A stretch of 64,000 nucleotides of DNA, taken from contig NZ_WVVW01000001.1 of assembly GCF_009857815.1 (NCBI RefSeq), positions 1,612,001 to 1,676,000 on the forward strand. Direction: 5' to 3'. Position 1 is the first letter of the stretch, and each line of letters begins with the position of its first letter. This DNA is from Pseudomaricurvus sp. HS19 (GTDB lineage: Bacteria; Pseudomonadota; Gammaproteobacteria; Pseudomonadales; Cellvibrionaceae). The notes under the pieces are model-generated. The model was given only the letters and a program-made list of their open reading frames with translations, was not told where the DNA came from and did not search any database. A program made the translations under genes and the position numbers. Below are positions 7,905-16,581 of this stretch, piece after piece.

Positions 7905-8957
7905 TTAACGGCAGCAATTGTTTTTGGCTGCCACTTGCAACAGCGCCACATGCTTCTCCAGAACACTCTGCAAGCGCGCCCGGTGCGCCTCGTCGCACAG
8001 TCCGATGCGCACACAACTGCGGTTCTCCTGCGGCGCAAAATAACGCAACAACACACCATCTGCCATGCACGCCTCCGCGAACTCCTGCAGGCTGCAGGGG
8101 TCGCCAAACAGGCTGACAAACAGCGGTCCCGACTGTAATCCCCCCTGCCAGGATGCTGGCAACAACTGCCGCACAATATCCTCTAACCACTGCAGTGCCG
8201 GATCTATGCGCTGGCGCTGCTGCCGCTGCCATTCACTGTCCGCCAGCATTCTTTCCCCCAGCCACAGGGCCGGGTGTGACACCCCCCAGTGAGGCAGGCG
8301 GGCCTGCAAGGCGTCACGCAGCGGTGCCGTCGCAATCACAAACCCCAGCCGCAAACCGGCCATGCCAAAAAATTTTCCCACCGATCGCAACACCACCAGG
8401 CGGGGGTCATGCTCCATCTGCAGCGCCGGTGACGGATGCTGCAAATCGGCAAAGGCTTCATCCACTACCAGCAAGCCGTCCGGCGCCAGCGCCTCAAGGC
8501 ACAGTTGCAGCTGGCGGCAGGACCAATGACTGCCGGCGGGGTTGTTAGGGTTGATCGCCACCGCGTGAAGGGCTGCCCCGGTGCGCAGCAGCTGCAGCAA
8601 CTCCGGAAAATTACGATAGAACACCAGACTGTGGCCCTGCTTCTGCCAGCAGTGACGATGCTCGCCGTAACCCCACAGCGGCACCGCAACGGTTGCCCCG
8701 GGAACACAGCCCGGCAGTGTTTCAATCGCCACCTGCGAACCCGCTACCGGCAATAAGCGTTCTGCATCACAGCCATAAAACCCCGCAGCCGCCGTCCGCA
8801 ACGCGGCGTCGGATTCCGGCAGTCGCTGCCACACGGCAGCGGGAATCTCCGGCACAGGCCAGCTCCAGGGCGCAATACCGGTGGAGAGATCCAGCCACTC
8901 GCGCTGTTGCGGATAGCGCTGCTGCGCCTCTGCCAGTTTGCCACCGTGATTCAGCAT
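7905..8957 (-). CDS. cobD: CobD (CobC of Pseudomonas), threonine-phosphate decarboxylase
   Basis: PLP-dependent fold-type-I enzyme of 350 residues that decarboxylates L-threonine phosphate to aminopropanol phosphate, the linker of the nucleotide loop. LDLSTGIAPWSWP near residue 24, the AINPNNPAGS motif and the PLP-lysine region RSVGKFFGMAGLRLGF are visible. ATG 8957, 11 bases after cbiB, gives the standard N-terminus; upstream in-frame sequence is cbiB read in another frame. The C-terminus ends in an unusual KNNCCR. Names conflict between Salmonella (cobD) and Pseudomonas (cobC); the Salmonella name is used here. Confidence 0.92.
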   Translation of the reverse strand: MLNHGGKLAEAQQRYPQQREWLDLSTGIAPWSWPVPEIPAAVWQRLPESDAALRTAAAGFYGCDAERLLPVAGSQVAIETLPGCVPGATVAVPLWGYGEHRHCWQKQGHSLVFYRNFPELLQLLRTGAALHAVAINPNNPAGSHWSCRQLQLCLEALAPDGLLVVDEAFADLQHPSPALQMEHDPRLVVLRSVGKFFGMAGLRLGFVIATAPLRDALQARLPHWGVSHPALWLGERMLADSEWQRQQRQRIDPALQWLEDIVRQLLPASWQGGLQSGPLFVSLFGDPCSLQEFAEACMADGVLLRYFAPQENRSCVRIGLCDEAHRARLQSVLEKHVALLQVAAKNNCCR

Positions 8958-8967
8958 TGCCCGCTTC

Positions 8968-9879
8968 TCAAAAAAACAGTTGTACAAAAACCAGGACCGC
9001 GACCCAGATCCAGACACTGCGGTCCACCAGAGCCACGGCAGATTGGACATCAGGGAGCGTGGCCGTATCACCACACCCCATGACCGGCCGCGCTTGCCAC
9101 TGACCGTGATACCAGGCGCCGCCGCCCAGCGCCACCTGCAGGGCCCCGGCACCGGCGCACATCACCACCCCACCATTGGGGCTGGCGCAGGCAGCGGACT
9201 GTTGTCGCCAGCAACTTAACGCAGTGCGCCAGTTACCGGCAGCGGCGTAAGTGGCGGCGGTCAAGCGCGCCGGCACCCAGTTGAGCAGGTCATCCATGCG
9301 CGCTGCGCATTTGCCGAACCACTCATAGCGGTCGGTGCGATACCCCCACATGGCATCGAGAGTGTTGGCAAACCGGTAGCCCACAGCGCCGGCGGGGCCC
9401 AACAGCACAAACCAGAAGATGGGCGCAAAAATGGCATCGCTGCCATTCTCCAGTACCGACTCAATGGTGGCACGGGAGACAGCTGGCTCATCCATCGGTT
9501 CGGTATCGCGACTGACGATACGGCTTACCGCCTGTCGCGCAGCGTCCAACCCACCCCAGCGATGAGCATCGGCGACAGCGATAGCGTGCTCACGCAGACT
9601 GCGCCAGCCAACACTGAACCAGAGCGAGAGCACCGCCAGTGGCCAGTAGAAGCTGTGCTCCCCGGGCAATTGCCACAACAGCAGCGGTAGCGGCAAAACC
9701 AGCAGGCACCAGCCCGCAACGCCTGCCAGCAGGCGCTGTCGTTGCGGCTGTGTGTCGCGATTGAGCCGCTTTTCAACGGCCGCGGCCAGATGGCCAAAAC
9801 CCACCAGTGGATGCCAGCGACGGGGTTCACCCAACAGCCGGTCCAGCAGCAATCCGAGCATCAACAACACAGCGTTCAT
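8968..9879 (-). CDS. cbiB: CbiB (CobD of Pseudomonas), adenosylcobinamide-phosphate synthase
   Basis: Membrane protein of 303 residues that attaches aminopropanol phosphate, made by the next gene, to adenosylcobyric acid. The N-terminal LLLDRLLGEPRRWHPLVGFG and the ENGSDAIFAPIFWF segment (about residues 146-159) with DAMWGYRTDRYEWFGK are characteristic of the family. Several membrane helices are present. Its stop and the btuD frame abut (9879/9880), which suggests coupled translation. Substrate and product neighbours (cobD, cobQ) are in the same operon. Confidence 0.93.
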   Translation of the reverse strand: MNAVLLMLGLLLDRLLGEPRRWHPLVGFGHLAAAVEKRLNRDTQPQRQRLLAGVAGWCLLVLPLPLLLWQLPGEHSFYWPLAVLSLWFSVGWRSLREHAIAVADAHRWGGLDAARQAVSRIVSRDTEPMDEPAVSRATIESVLENGSDAIFAPIFWFVLLGPAGAVGYRFANTLDAMWGYRTDRYEWFGKCAARMDDLLNWVPARLTAATYAAAGNWRTALSCWRQQSAACASPNGGVVMCAGAGALQVALGGGAWYHGQWQARPVMGCGDTATLPDVQSAVALVDRSVWIWVAVLVFVQLFF

Positions 9880-10650
9880 TCAGTTAATCAGCCAGGGCTT
9901 GCCGGTGTCGGGATGAGTGATGCGATGGAAGCGCACCTGGAATACCTCCTGCAGGATATCCTCCTGCAACACCTCATCGGCGCTGCCACAGGCGCGGATT
10001 TCACCACAGCACATCAGCACCAGCTGATCAGCGCACTGGGCGGCAAGATTGAGGTCGTGCATGGCAGTGAGTACTGCACAACCGGCGTCGGCGCGCTGGC
10101 GCAGCAACTGCGCCACCATCTGCTGGTGGGCGTAGTCCAGCGCCGAGGTGGGCTCATCCAGCACGATCAGCCGATCACCGGAGTCCACCGGCTGCCACAC
10201 CTGTACCAGCACTCGCGCCATCTGCACCCGCTGTTTTTCACCGCCGGAGAGATTGGGGTAGAGCTGCTCCCGTAAATACCAGCTGTCGGTGGCGCGCATG
10301 GCCTGCTCCACCAACTGCGCATCCACCCCGGTGCCGGTGGCATGAGGTGTACGCCCCAGCATCACCACCTCCAGGGCACTGAAGGGAAAGGTCAGGGACG
10401 AATGCTGTGGCAGCACCGCCATGTGCAGCGCCTTGTGCGCGGCACTGTGCTGTGCCAGCGGCTTGCCATTGAAGGTGACACTGCCGGCCGTGGCAGGCTG
10501 TTCACCACTGGCCACCTTTAACAGTGACGATTTGCCGGCGCCGTTGGGGCCCAGTACCACAGTCACCCGGGACGGCTGCAACTGCAGGCTGACGCCGCGC
10601 AGAATGGGCGTATCCCCCAGGGTCAGTCCGATGTTGTCCAGTTGCATCAT
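9880..10650 (-). CDS. btuD: BtuD/HmuV-type ABC transporter ATP-binding protein
   Basis: ATPase of 256 residues from the iron-siderophore/heme/B12 import subfamily. Walker A is GPNGAGKSS (about residues 34-42), the Q-loop lies in VLPQHSS, the signature is LSGGEKQR, Walker B is LIVLDEPTSALD and the switch histidine is in AMHDLNLA. The start overlaps the permease stop by 4 bases (ATGA). By sequence alone it resembles HmuV; the operon with btuB, btuF and cob genes and the riboswitch point to corrinoid import. Confidence 0.9.
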   Translation of the reverse strand: MMQLDNIGLTLGDTPILRGVSLQLQPSRVTVVLGPNGAGKSSLLKVASGEQPATAGSVTFNGKPLAQHSAAHKALHMAVLPQHSSLTFPFSALEVVMLGRTPHATGTGVDAQLVEQAMRATDSWYLREQLYPNLSGGEKQRVQMARVLVQVWQPVDSGDRLIVLDEPTSALDYAHQQMVAQLLRQRADAGCAVLTAMHDLNLAAQCADQLVLMCCGEIRACGSADEVLQEDILQEVFQVRFHRITHPDTGKPWLIN

Positions 10651-11669
10651 GAGGAGATCTCCACCACGCGCCGCTGGCGTCGCAACAGGGAGAGGAAGAA
10701 CGGCGCCCCCAGCATGGCAGTGACCACACCAATGGGCAGCTCACCCGGTGCCAGCAGGTAGCGGGAGAAAGCATCCGCAAATATCAGCAGCACCGCACCG
10801 GCAAGAGCAGAACAGGGAATCAGTCCCCGGTGATCGGGACCGATGATCATGCGCACCAGGTGCGGCGTCATCAGTCCCACAAAAGAGATGGTGCCAGTGA
10901 GAGATACCGCCACCGCCACAGTGAAAGCCACCAGGATTATCACCTGGCGCTTCATCACATCCACCTCCACCCCCAGGTGACGGGCCTGGGACTCTCCCAG
11001 CAGGAAGGCATTGAGGGCAATTGCGTAGCGCGGGAAAAATGCCAGCGCCGGTACCAGCAGCAGCGCCGCCCACCCCAGTCGCGACCAGGAGACACCACTG
11101 AGGGATCCCATCTGCCAGAGGCTGATCAGGCGCAACATGTGGTTGTCGGCAAAGAGCTGCAAGAGGTGATTGATGGCACCGGCCAGAGAGCTGATGGCAA
11201 TACCCGCCAGCAACATGGTGGCCACCGAGGTGCCGGTGGCCGAAGCCGCCAGCCGGTAGACCAGCCAGGTGGCGGCGGCCGCGCCGGCAAAGGCACCGAT
11301 CACCAGCAGAGACACGCCGGCCCACTCCGCCACACCAAACAGGCTGCCACCCATGACGATAATCAGACTGGCGCCGGCAGAAGCACCGGCCGAGACACCA
11401 ATCAGGGAAGGATCGGCCAGCGGGTTGCGAAACAGTCCCTGCATCACCACACCGGCCAAAGCCAGGGTGGCGCCGATCAGGCCCGCCATCAATACCCGCG
11501 GCAGGCGAATCTGCTGCACGATCAACATGTCCGATATCACGGCGGCACTGTCGCTGGCCTGAAACGGCAGGATAATCTGGGGGCCCAGCACCATGCCGCC
11601 GACCACTGCCAGAGGCAGTATCAGCAACAGTATCAGCAGCAAGCGGGAGCTGGGCAGGCGTCTCATCAT
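10647..11669 (-). CDS. btuC: BtuC/FecCD-family permease
   Basis: Permease of 340 residues with about ten membrane helices. LPRVLMAGLIGATLALAG (about residues 57-74), QGLFRNPLADPSLIGVSAGAS and the FVGLMTPHLVRM coupling region are standard for the FecCD family. I choose ATG 11669 (MMRRLPSSRLL); the longer frame to 11723 would start at TTG. It forms the inner-membrane channel with BtuD and receives corrinoid from BtuF. It lies 79 bases after btuB. Confidence 0.9.
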   Translation of the reverse strand: MMRRLPSSRLLLILLLILPLAVVGGMVLGPQIILPFQASDSAAVISDMLIVQQIRLPRVLMAGLIGATLALAGVVMQGLFRNPLADPSLIGVSAGASAGASLIIVMGGSLFGVAEWAGVSLLVIGAFAGAAAATWLVYRLAASATGTSVATMLLAGIAISSLAGAINHLLQLFADNHMLRLISLWQMGSLSGVSWSRLGWAALLLVPALAFFPRYAIALNAFLLGESQARHLGVEVDVMKRQVIILVAFTVAVAVSLTGTISFVGLMTPHLVRMIIGPDHRGLIPCSALAGAVLLIFADAFSRYLLAPGELPIGVVTAMLGAPFFLSLLRRQRRVVEISS

Positions 11670-11748
11670 GTTTATCCCAGCGCGGACAGAGCGGGCATCC
11701 CTGCCGACAGCCCCGCCGCGCAACGTGTGTCAGTTACAGTCAGGCCGG

Positions 11749-13635
11749 TTACAGTTTATAGGTCAGGCCCACCCTGAAGCCACGCCCCTCTTCGTTGTAA
11801 CCCACGCGCTGGCGATACTCCTTGTCCAGCACGTTGGAGAGGGTAGCATCCATCATCAGTGCCGGCGTGAACTGATAACGCGCGCGCAGGTCCAGCAAGC
11901 CATAACCGGGCAGCTCCGGGAGTGCCGCCGAGGTGGTTGGGCGAGCGCTCCTGGCTTTCACCGAGGCACCCAGGCTAAGGGATTCCAGCGCGTAATCCAC
12001 ATCCAGGTTGAACTGGCGACGGGCGCGGTTGGGCAGCGACTCACCGGTGGATTCATCTTCCGCGTCCACGTAGCTGTAGTTGGCGTCGGCGCTCCAGCGC
12101 TCCAGCTGCAGCCCGTAGCTCAGTTCGAAGCCCTCCATAAGGGCGTCATCCACATTGGTGGGCGTCCATTGACCCCAGTAGTTGTTCTGATCTACTGGTG
12201 CCCAGGAGACCAGGCCTTCCACTTCATTGCGGAACACGGCTGCGCTGAAGGAGTGGGCACCGCGATCCCATTTCAGGGCCAGCTCGGCGTTTTCGCTCTC
12301 CTCCGGCGACAGGTCAGGGTTACCGATACCATAGGGGTCCGCCGGCCAGTAGAGGTCGTTAAAGGTAGGCGCACGGAAAGCGGTGCCCCAGCTCGCGATC
12401 ACCCGGGTGTAATCGGTCAGCTGATAACCCCAGCTCACCGACTCGGTGGTGTGGGAACCGAAGGCTTCGTTGTCATCGTTGCGCGCCCCCACCTGCAGCT
12501 GGTGCATGCCCGGTGACCACTGGGCGGTCACAAAGACCGCCAGGTTGTCACGTTCTTCACCCAGGTAGTCACTGCTGGTATCGATACGGTCTTCGTAATA
12601 TTCAGTACCACCCACCAGGCTGAACTGCTCACTCAGGTCGGAATTGGCCTGCAGCAGATAGGTTTCCCGTACCGTTTTGAATTTGGCATCGTTGGCAGCC
12701 CGCTCCGCCGCGGTGGCGGCATCATCACTGCTGGCCGACCAGTCACGGGCACGGGAAGCCTGTGCCTGCAGGGCAAGCTTATCCATCACTCGCCAGTCAG
12801 CCCGCAGGTTGAGCACCGCTACGCGACTGCTCTGGTAGGGCAGGCAAACACCGGAACTGTTGGCGCAGAAGCGCTCATCACTTTCGGTCTCGGCGTCGTC
12901 CTGCTGGTAGTTGAGGCGGGTGGAGAAGTCCTCGCTCCAGTCGTGGGAAATGCTGCCGGCAAAATGGGTATTACGGTAGTCATCGTCGTCGTTGTTGCCA
13001 TTATCGAGCAGCTCGTGACGATCAAAACCCGCCAGTGATTCATAACCAGCGGTGAGGTTCCAGCGGGTGGCACCGACGCTGCCACCACTGCTGAGCTGGG
13101 TCTGGCTCCAGTCCTGGCTGCCGATCTGGGTGCGCAATGTCAGCGGCGAGACCTGGCCCTGTTTGGTAATGATATTGATCACACCGGAGATGGCATCGGC
13201 ACCGTAGAGGCTGGACGCCGGACCGCGCACCAGCTCCACCCGCTCGATATTGTTAACGTCCAGCAACTCGATGGCGGTGTTGCCATTGGTGGCAGAGCTG
13301 ATACGCACGCCATCCACCAGCACCAGGGTGTGGTCGGTGTTACCACCACGGACGAAAATACCGGTAGTGGTGCCGGGACCGCCGGAAGAGACGGTTTCCA
13401 CAGAGGTCATGCGGGAGAGCAGCTCACCGACGTTGGTAATCTGCAGGCGGCTGATATCGGCCGCCGTCATCACACTGACCGGCGCCAGTACCTTTGAGGC
13501 TGGCGTCTCCATACGGTTGGCGGTGACGATCATGGTTTCGTCGACCGGTTGAGCCGCCAGGGCTGAAGTAGCGGTTGTGAGCGTAGCAATGGCAGCTGCC
13601 AGGGTGCTGCGCGAGATATTCTTACGAGTTTTCAT
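11749..13635 (-). CDS. btuB: BtuB, TonB-dependent cobalamin receptor
   Basis: Outer-membrane receptor of 628 residues. A signal peptide ends near ALAAQP and is followed by the TonB box DETMIVTAN. The plug domain has PASKVLAPVSVMTAADI, LVDGVRISS and RGPASSLYGADAISGVINI; a 22-strand barrel ends with a terminal aromatic-poor RVGLTYKL. The barrel carries an acidic segment near residue 214 (DNGNNDDDDYR) comparable to the calcium-binding loops of E. coli BtuB. ATG 13635 has GGGAA upstream; an in-frame TTG 12 bases earlier is less likely. It is the first gene after the riboswitch. Confidence 0.95.
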   Translation of the reverse strand: MKTRKNISRSTLAAAIATLTTATSALAAQPVDETMIVTANRMETPASKVLAPVSVMTAADISRLQITNVGELLSRMTSVETVSSGGPGTTTGIFVRGGNTDHTLVLVDGVRISSATNGNTAIELLDVNNIERVELVRGPASSLYGADAISGVINIITKQGQVSPLTLRTQIGSQDWSQTQLSSGGSVGATRWNLTAGYESLAGFDRHELLDNGNNDDDDYRNTHFAGSISHDWSEDFSTRLNYQQDDAETESDERFCANSSGVCLPYQSSRVAVLNLRADWRVMDKLALQAQASRARDWSASSDDAATAAERAANDAKFKTVRETYLLQANSDLSEQFSLVGGTEYYEDRIDTSSDYLGEERDNLAVFVTAQWSPGMHQLQVGARNDDNEAFGSHTTESVSWGYQLTDYTRVIASWGTAFRAPTFNDLYWPADPYGIGNPDLSPEESENAELALKWDRGAHSFSAAVFRNEVEGLVSWAPVDQNNYWGQWTPTNVDDALMEGFELSYGLQLERWSADANYSYVDAEDESTGESLPNRARRQFNLDVDYALESLSLGASVKARSARPTTSAALPELPGYGLLDLRARYQFTPALMMDATLSNVLDKEYRQRVGYNEEGRGFRVGLTYKL

Positions 13636-13724
13636 GGTGTTCCCCAATCAGTAACCGGCAGGGCCGGAAACAACAGATGTGATTGAGGGAGGACAAGAGC
13701 AGGGAGATCGAGAGCGTTTACAGC

Positions 13725-13945
13725 CTCTGCGGGTTCCTACCGATAAAGCCCTCCGCTTCATCGTTAAGCGTGCGTTATCTGCACGCGCCGTCAGAGGCCG
13801 GTATCGGGCTTATCGGTCGCAGGAAGCGAATCCGAATCACCGTTGCGGGGGCAGCGTTGGTTTTGTCAGGGATCGCGGCAGCCTGTGAACTGCTGACGCG
13901 TGACGCACCACTCTTCCCGTTTAACCGCAGCACCAGATCGTGGAC
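13725..13945 (-). ncRNA. Cobalamin riboswitch in the btuB leader
   Basis: On the transcribed strand the leader contains the highly conserved core GCTGCCCCCGCAACGGTGA (13837-13855), preceded by TTAAACGGGAAGAGTGGTG (13906-13924), the usual order in B12 aptamers. CCGATAAGCCC (13806-13816) pairs with GGGCTTTATCGG (13740-13751). A 7-base complement, GCCTCTG (13792-13798) with CAGAGGC (13723-13729), may form the regulatory kissing interaction. No U-tract terminator lies between it and btuB, so control is probably on translation. The boundaries are approximate. Confidence 0.9.
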
Positions 13946-13977
13946 CTGATTCTGCAGCACCTGTAACAGCGCCGCGG

Positions 13978-14006
13978 AGACTAAGGGTGGAGGCCACCTC
14001 AGTCAA
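13978..14006 (-). promoter_or_regulatory. Sigma-70-type promoter for the btuB-cbiA operon
   Basis: Reading the minus strand: -35 TTGACT (14001-14006), a 17-base spacer and -10 TAGTCT (13978-13983). The predicted start near 13,971 falls about 25 bases before the aptamer, as expected for a riboswitch leader. Confidence 0.65.
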
Positions 14007-14179
14007 TAGTTTGTGAGCGTTTTGACCCCCAAAATCCAAGTTTTTACACCTGTTCGGACAATTCCGCTCACTGACATTTGCCGGACTGGAGAAAATTTTC
14101 GCCTGCTTCTAAACTTTTGTCTGATTATGCTGGCTCAGGCCAGTTCAGGAGCCGCCGCCACAGCAGACAGGGACGCCCA

Positions 14180-14557
14180 ATGACCAACCCCACTACACCC
14201 GACCGCCGCCACACCCCCAGACTGCCCATGCGGGGAGACGCCAGTCTGATGACCACCCGCAACAAGTGGCCGGCGCATGTGCTGGACGTGTCACTCAATG
14301 GCGCACTGGTGGCCCTGATTGAACCCTACCAGCTGGATAACCACGAAGAGGCCATCCTCACCCTGGATCTGCCCGGCGGCGAGCGCATCAAGTTGCAGGG
14401 CCGGGTGGTACACCAGAAAGAGCACTACATAGGCTTGGAGTGCTCACCGGTCTCCATCGAATACCACGCCCGCCTGAAACAACTGCTCAGCGAGCTGGAC
14501 TCCGCCCGCCAGGACGATCGCAGCCTGCAGCAGATGCTGTCGGAAATGGACGACTGA
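14180..14557 (+). CDS. PilZ-domain protein
   Basis: Protein of 125 residues with the PilZ fold that usually binds cyclic di-GMP. The RR-containing N-terminal motif DRRHTPRLPM (about residues 7-16) and the DVSLNGALV motif (D/NxSxxG) are both intact, so binding is plausible. The C-terminal 30 residues are charged and helical. The frame is open further upstream, but ATG 14180 gives the normal N-terminus. It is divergent from the btuB leader. A GGDEF/EAL protein lies in the same window at 54.8-56.8 kb, but no direct link is shown. Confidence 0.85.
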   Translation: MTNPTTPDRRHTPRLPMRGDASLMTTRNKWPAHVLDVSLNGALVALIEPYQLDNHEEAILTLDLPGGERIKLQGRVVHQKEHYIGLECSPVSIEYHARLKQLLSELDSARQDDRSLQQMLSEMDD

Positions 14558-14595
14558 GCGGCACGTCGCAAACGCCCGCTGCTACAGGAAGCCCG

Positions 14596-14988
14596 TCAGA
14601 GTATCTGCAACAGCAGCGCCGCACAGAGCGCCAGCCCAAACACGTAGGTGCCCAGTGAGCCGATGAATCGCAGCGGGTTGGGTTTGCGCATGGTTTTCGG
14701 CAGCACCAGACCCAGCGCCGCCAGATAGCGACAGAAAGTCACCAGCACCATGCACCAGACCACCCAGCCCGCCACCGGCATCTGCCCCAGCACATAGATC
14801 AGTACCATCAGCACCGGGACATACTCGGTGGAGTTACCGTGAGCCCGCACCCATTGATAGAGACTGTTGTCCGGGTCCTCGCTGTAGCCATAGACCCGGC
14901 GCTCCCGGGCCCGCGCCATACTGACACCGAAGCCCAAAGCAATTGTCAAAGTTCCCAATAGCGCCACGCAAACCAGTGAGACCGGCAT
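14596..14988 (-). CDS. MAPEG-family membrane protein
   Basis: Membrane protein of 130 residues with four predicted helices, resembling the microsomal glutathione transferase-like (MAPEG) family. RAHGNSTEYVPVLMVLI (about residues 48-64) is the family signature region, with the usual RAxxN and E. The start at 14988 is supported by GGAGG six bases upstream. Three 13-bp direct repeats lie just before this ribosome-binding site. The substrate in bacteria is unknown. Confidence 0.85.
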   Translation of the reverse strand: MPVSLVCVALLGTLTIALGFGVSMARARERRVYGYSEDPDNSLYQWVRAHGNSTEYVPVLMVLIYVLGQMPVAGWVVWCMVLVTFCRYLAALGLVLPKTMRKPNPLRFIGSLGTYVFGLALCAALLLQIL

Positions 14989-15004
14989 GTGTGTTCCTCC
15001 CTGC

Positions 15005-15043
15005 CTGATAGTTGAACCTGATAGTTAAACCTGCCAGTTAAAC
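15005..15043 (-). repeat. 13-bp tandem repeat (three units) upstream of the MAPEG gene
   Basis: Units at 15005-15017, 15018-15030 and 15031-15043. On the coding strand they read GTTTAACTGGCAG, GTTTAACTATCAG and GTTCAACTATCAG, directly before the GGGAGGA ribosome-binding site. Confidence 0.85.
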
Positions 15044-15082
15044 TCGTCTTGTCCGGAGAGTGCCTCCGGCTGCCGTCTCCAA

Positions 15083-16504
15083 TTACAGCAGAGAGTCCGC
15101 GTAACTGCCCAATTCTCCAAGAATTCGTTCCTGCTCCGTTGTCAGCGACCGCTCGCCGCGAATCACCGCAATGCGCTGATGCACTTCGTCCAGCGTGATA
15201 CCGGCCCCGGCCGCCGGGTTGGTCAGCCAATCGCGACGCCAGTGCTCCCACTCCTCCTGTTCTGCCGCCGACAGGGTCTGGGGAAAATAGCGGGCGCGGT
15301 AGCGCAACAGCATGGTATTGAGACGGGCATCCTCAAACACCAGGTTTTCCGCCGGCCAGCGGCCGCCACTGGCACGGCGTACCCTGGCACAGAGGCGCTT
15401 GTCGGCATCCCCCAAAAAGCCGTCGTAGAGCTGCTGTTCCGGATCCGGCGACGGCGCAAAGGCCGATCCCTGATACACCTGCTGCAGTTTGGCCTTGAGA
15501 TCCACCTGACACAGACGCTGCCAGTGGCGCTCGCAAAGATCCTTGTTAATGTGCAGGCGTTGAGCCGCCGCATCGTCCAGTAACTTCACCGTAGTCAGCA
15601 CCGGGCATTTATTCAGGTGCACCAACTTCAGTGGCAACCGCGCCTCGCCCTCGGCCAGGTCTTCCGTACGAGTGTAGAGTTTCTCCCGGATCTGCTCGGC
15701 AGAGAGGTCGATCAGCGGCTGCGGGTCCACCGACAGGTTACAGACGATAACCGCATTCTTGTTCACCGGATGCATGGCCAGCGGCGCCACGATAGCGGCA
15801 CAGCCATTTTCCGCAGGGAACATGGAGGAGATGTGCAGCAGCGGTTTGCGGTTTACCAGATCAATCAGCGCCAGCACCTTCTGCTTGCTACGCAACTGAT
15901 AGATGTGATCGTAGAGTGCCGGTTGCTTATCCTTGATCAACTTGGCCACGGCAATGGTAGCGTAGACATCGGACAGCGCATCGTGGGCCTGCTCATGGCC
16001 CAGACCATTGGCGACAGTGAGGTGCTCCAGCTTGAAACTGGGGCGGCCGTCATCGTGATTGGGCCACTCGATCCCCTCCGGGCGCAGGGCTCGGGTGAGG
16101 CGCACCATGTCGATGATGTCCCAGCGTGAGTTGCCGTTGCGCCACTCGCGCTCATAGGGATCATAGAAGTTGCGGTAGAGGGTGTAGCGGGTCACTTCGT
16201 CATCGAAGCGCAGGGTGTTGTAACCCACCCCGCAGGTTCCCGGCACGGAGAGCTCGGCATGAATGGCGGCGATAAACTCCGGCTCCGGCACGCCTTCCGC
16301 CAGTGCTTTCTGGGGAGTAATACCGGTGATCAGGCAGGCGTCGGGTTTTGGCAGGACGTCATTGGTGGGGCGGCAGTACTGCACCAGCGGCGCACCAATC
16401 ACATTCAGGTTTTCGTCCGTGCGGATCCCGGCAAACTGCGACGGGCGATCACAGGCGGGGACTTCCCCCCAGGTTTCATAATCGTGCCAGTAGAGCGTAT
16501 TCAC
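15083..16504 (-). CDS. sbcB: Exodeoxyribonuclease I (SbcB)
   Basis: Single-strand 3'-5' exonuclease of 473 residues used in recombination and mismatch repair. The DEDDh exonuclease motifs are visible: HDYETWG at the N-terminus (D and E), the central NTLRFDDE segment and HDALSDV near residue 175. The ExoI-specific C-terminal part follows, and the length matches E. coli ExoI (475). It starts at GTG 16504, with AAGGG about nine bases upstream. Nothing unusual. Confidence 0.95.
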   Translation of the reverse strand: MNTLYWHDYETWGEVPACDRPSQFAGIRTDENLNVIGAPLVQYCRPTNDVLPKPDACLITGITPQKALAEGVPEPEFIAAIHAELSVPGTCGVGYNTLRFDDEVTRYTLYRNFYDPYEREWRNGNSRWDIIDMVRLTRALRPEGIEWPNHDDGRPSFKLEHLTVANGLGHEQAHDALSDVYATIAVAKLIKDKQPALYDHIYQLRSKQKVLALIDLVNRKPLLHISSMFPAENGCAAIVAPLAMHPVNKNAVIVCNLSVDPQPLIDLSAEQIREKLYTRTEDLAEGEARLPLKLVHLNKCPVLTTVKLLDDAAAQRLHINKDLCERHWQRLCQVDLKAKLQQVYQGSAFAPSPDPEQQLYDGFLGDADKRLCARVRRASGGRWPAENLVFEDARLNTMLLRYRARYFPQTLSAAEQEEWEHWRRDWLTNPAAGAGITLDEVHQRIAVIRGERSLTTEQERILGELGSYADSLL

Positions 16505-16581
16505 CTAACCATCCCTTGTGCGTTTTAATCCCGAGTGTACCACGCCGGTCAACACCCCCTGTGGCAGGCTTCCCGGATTGG

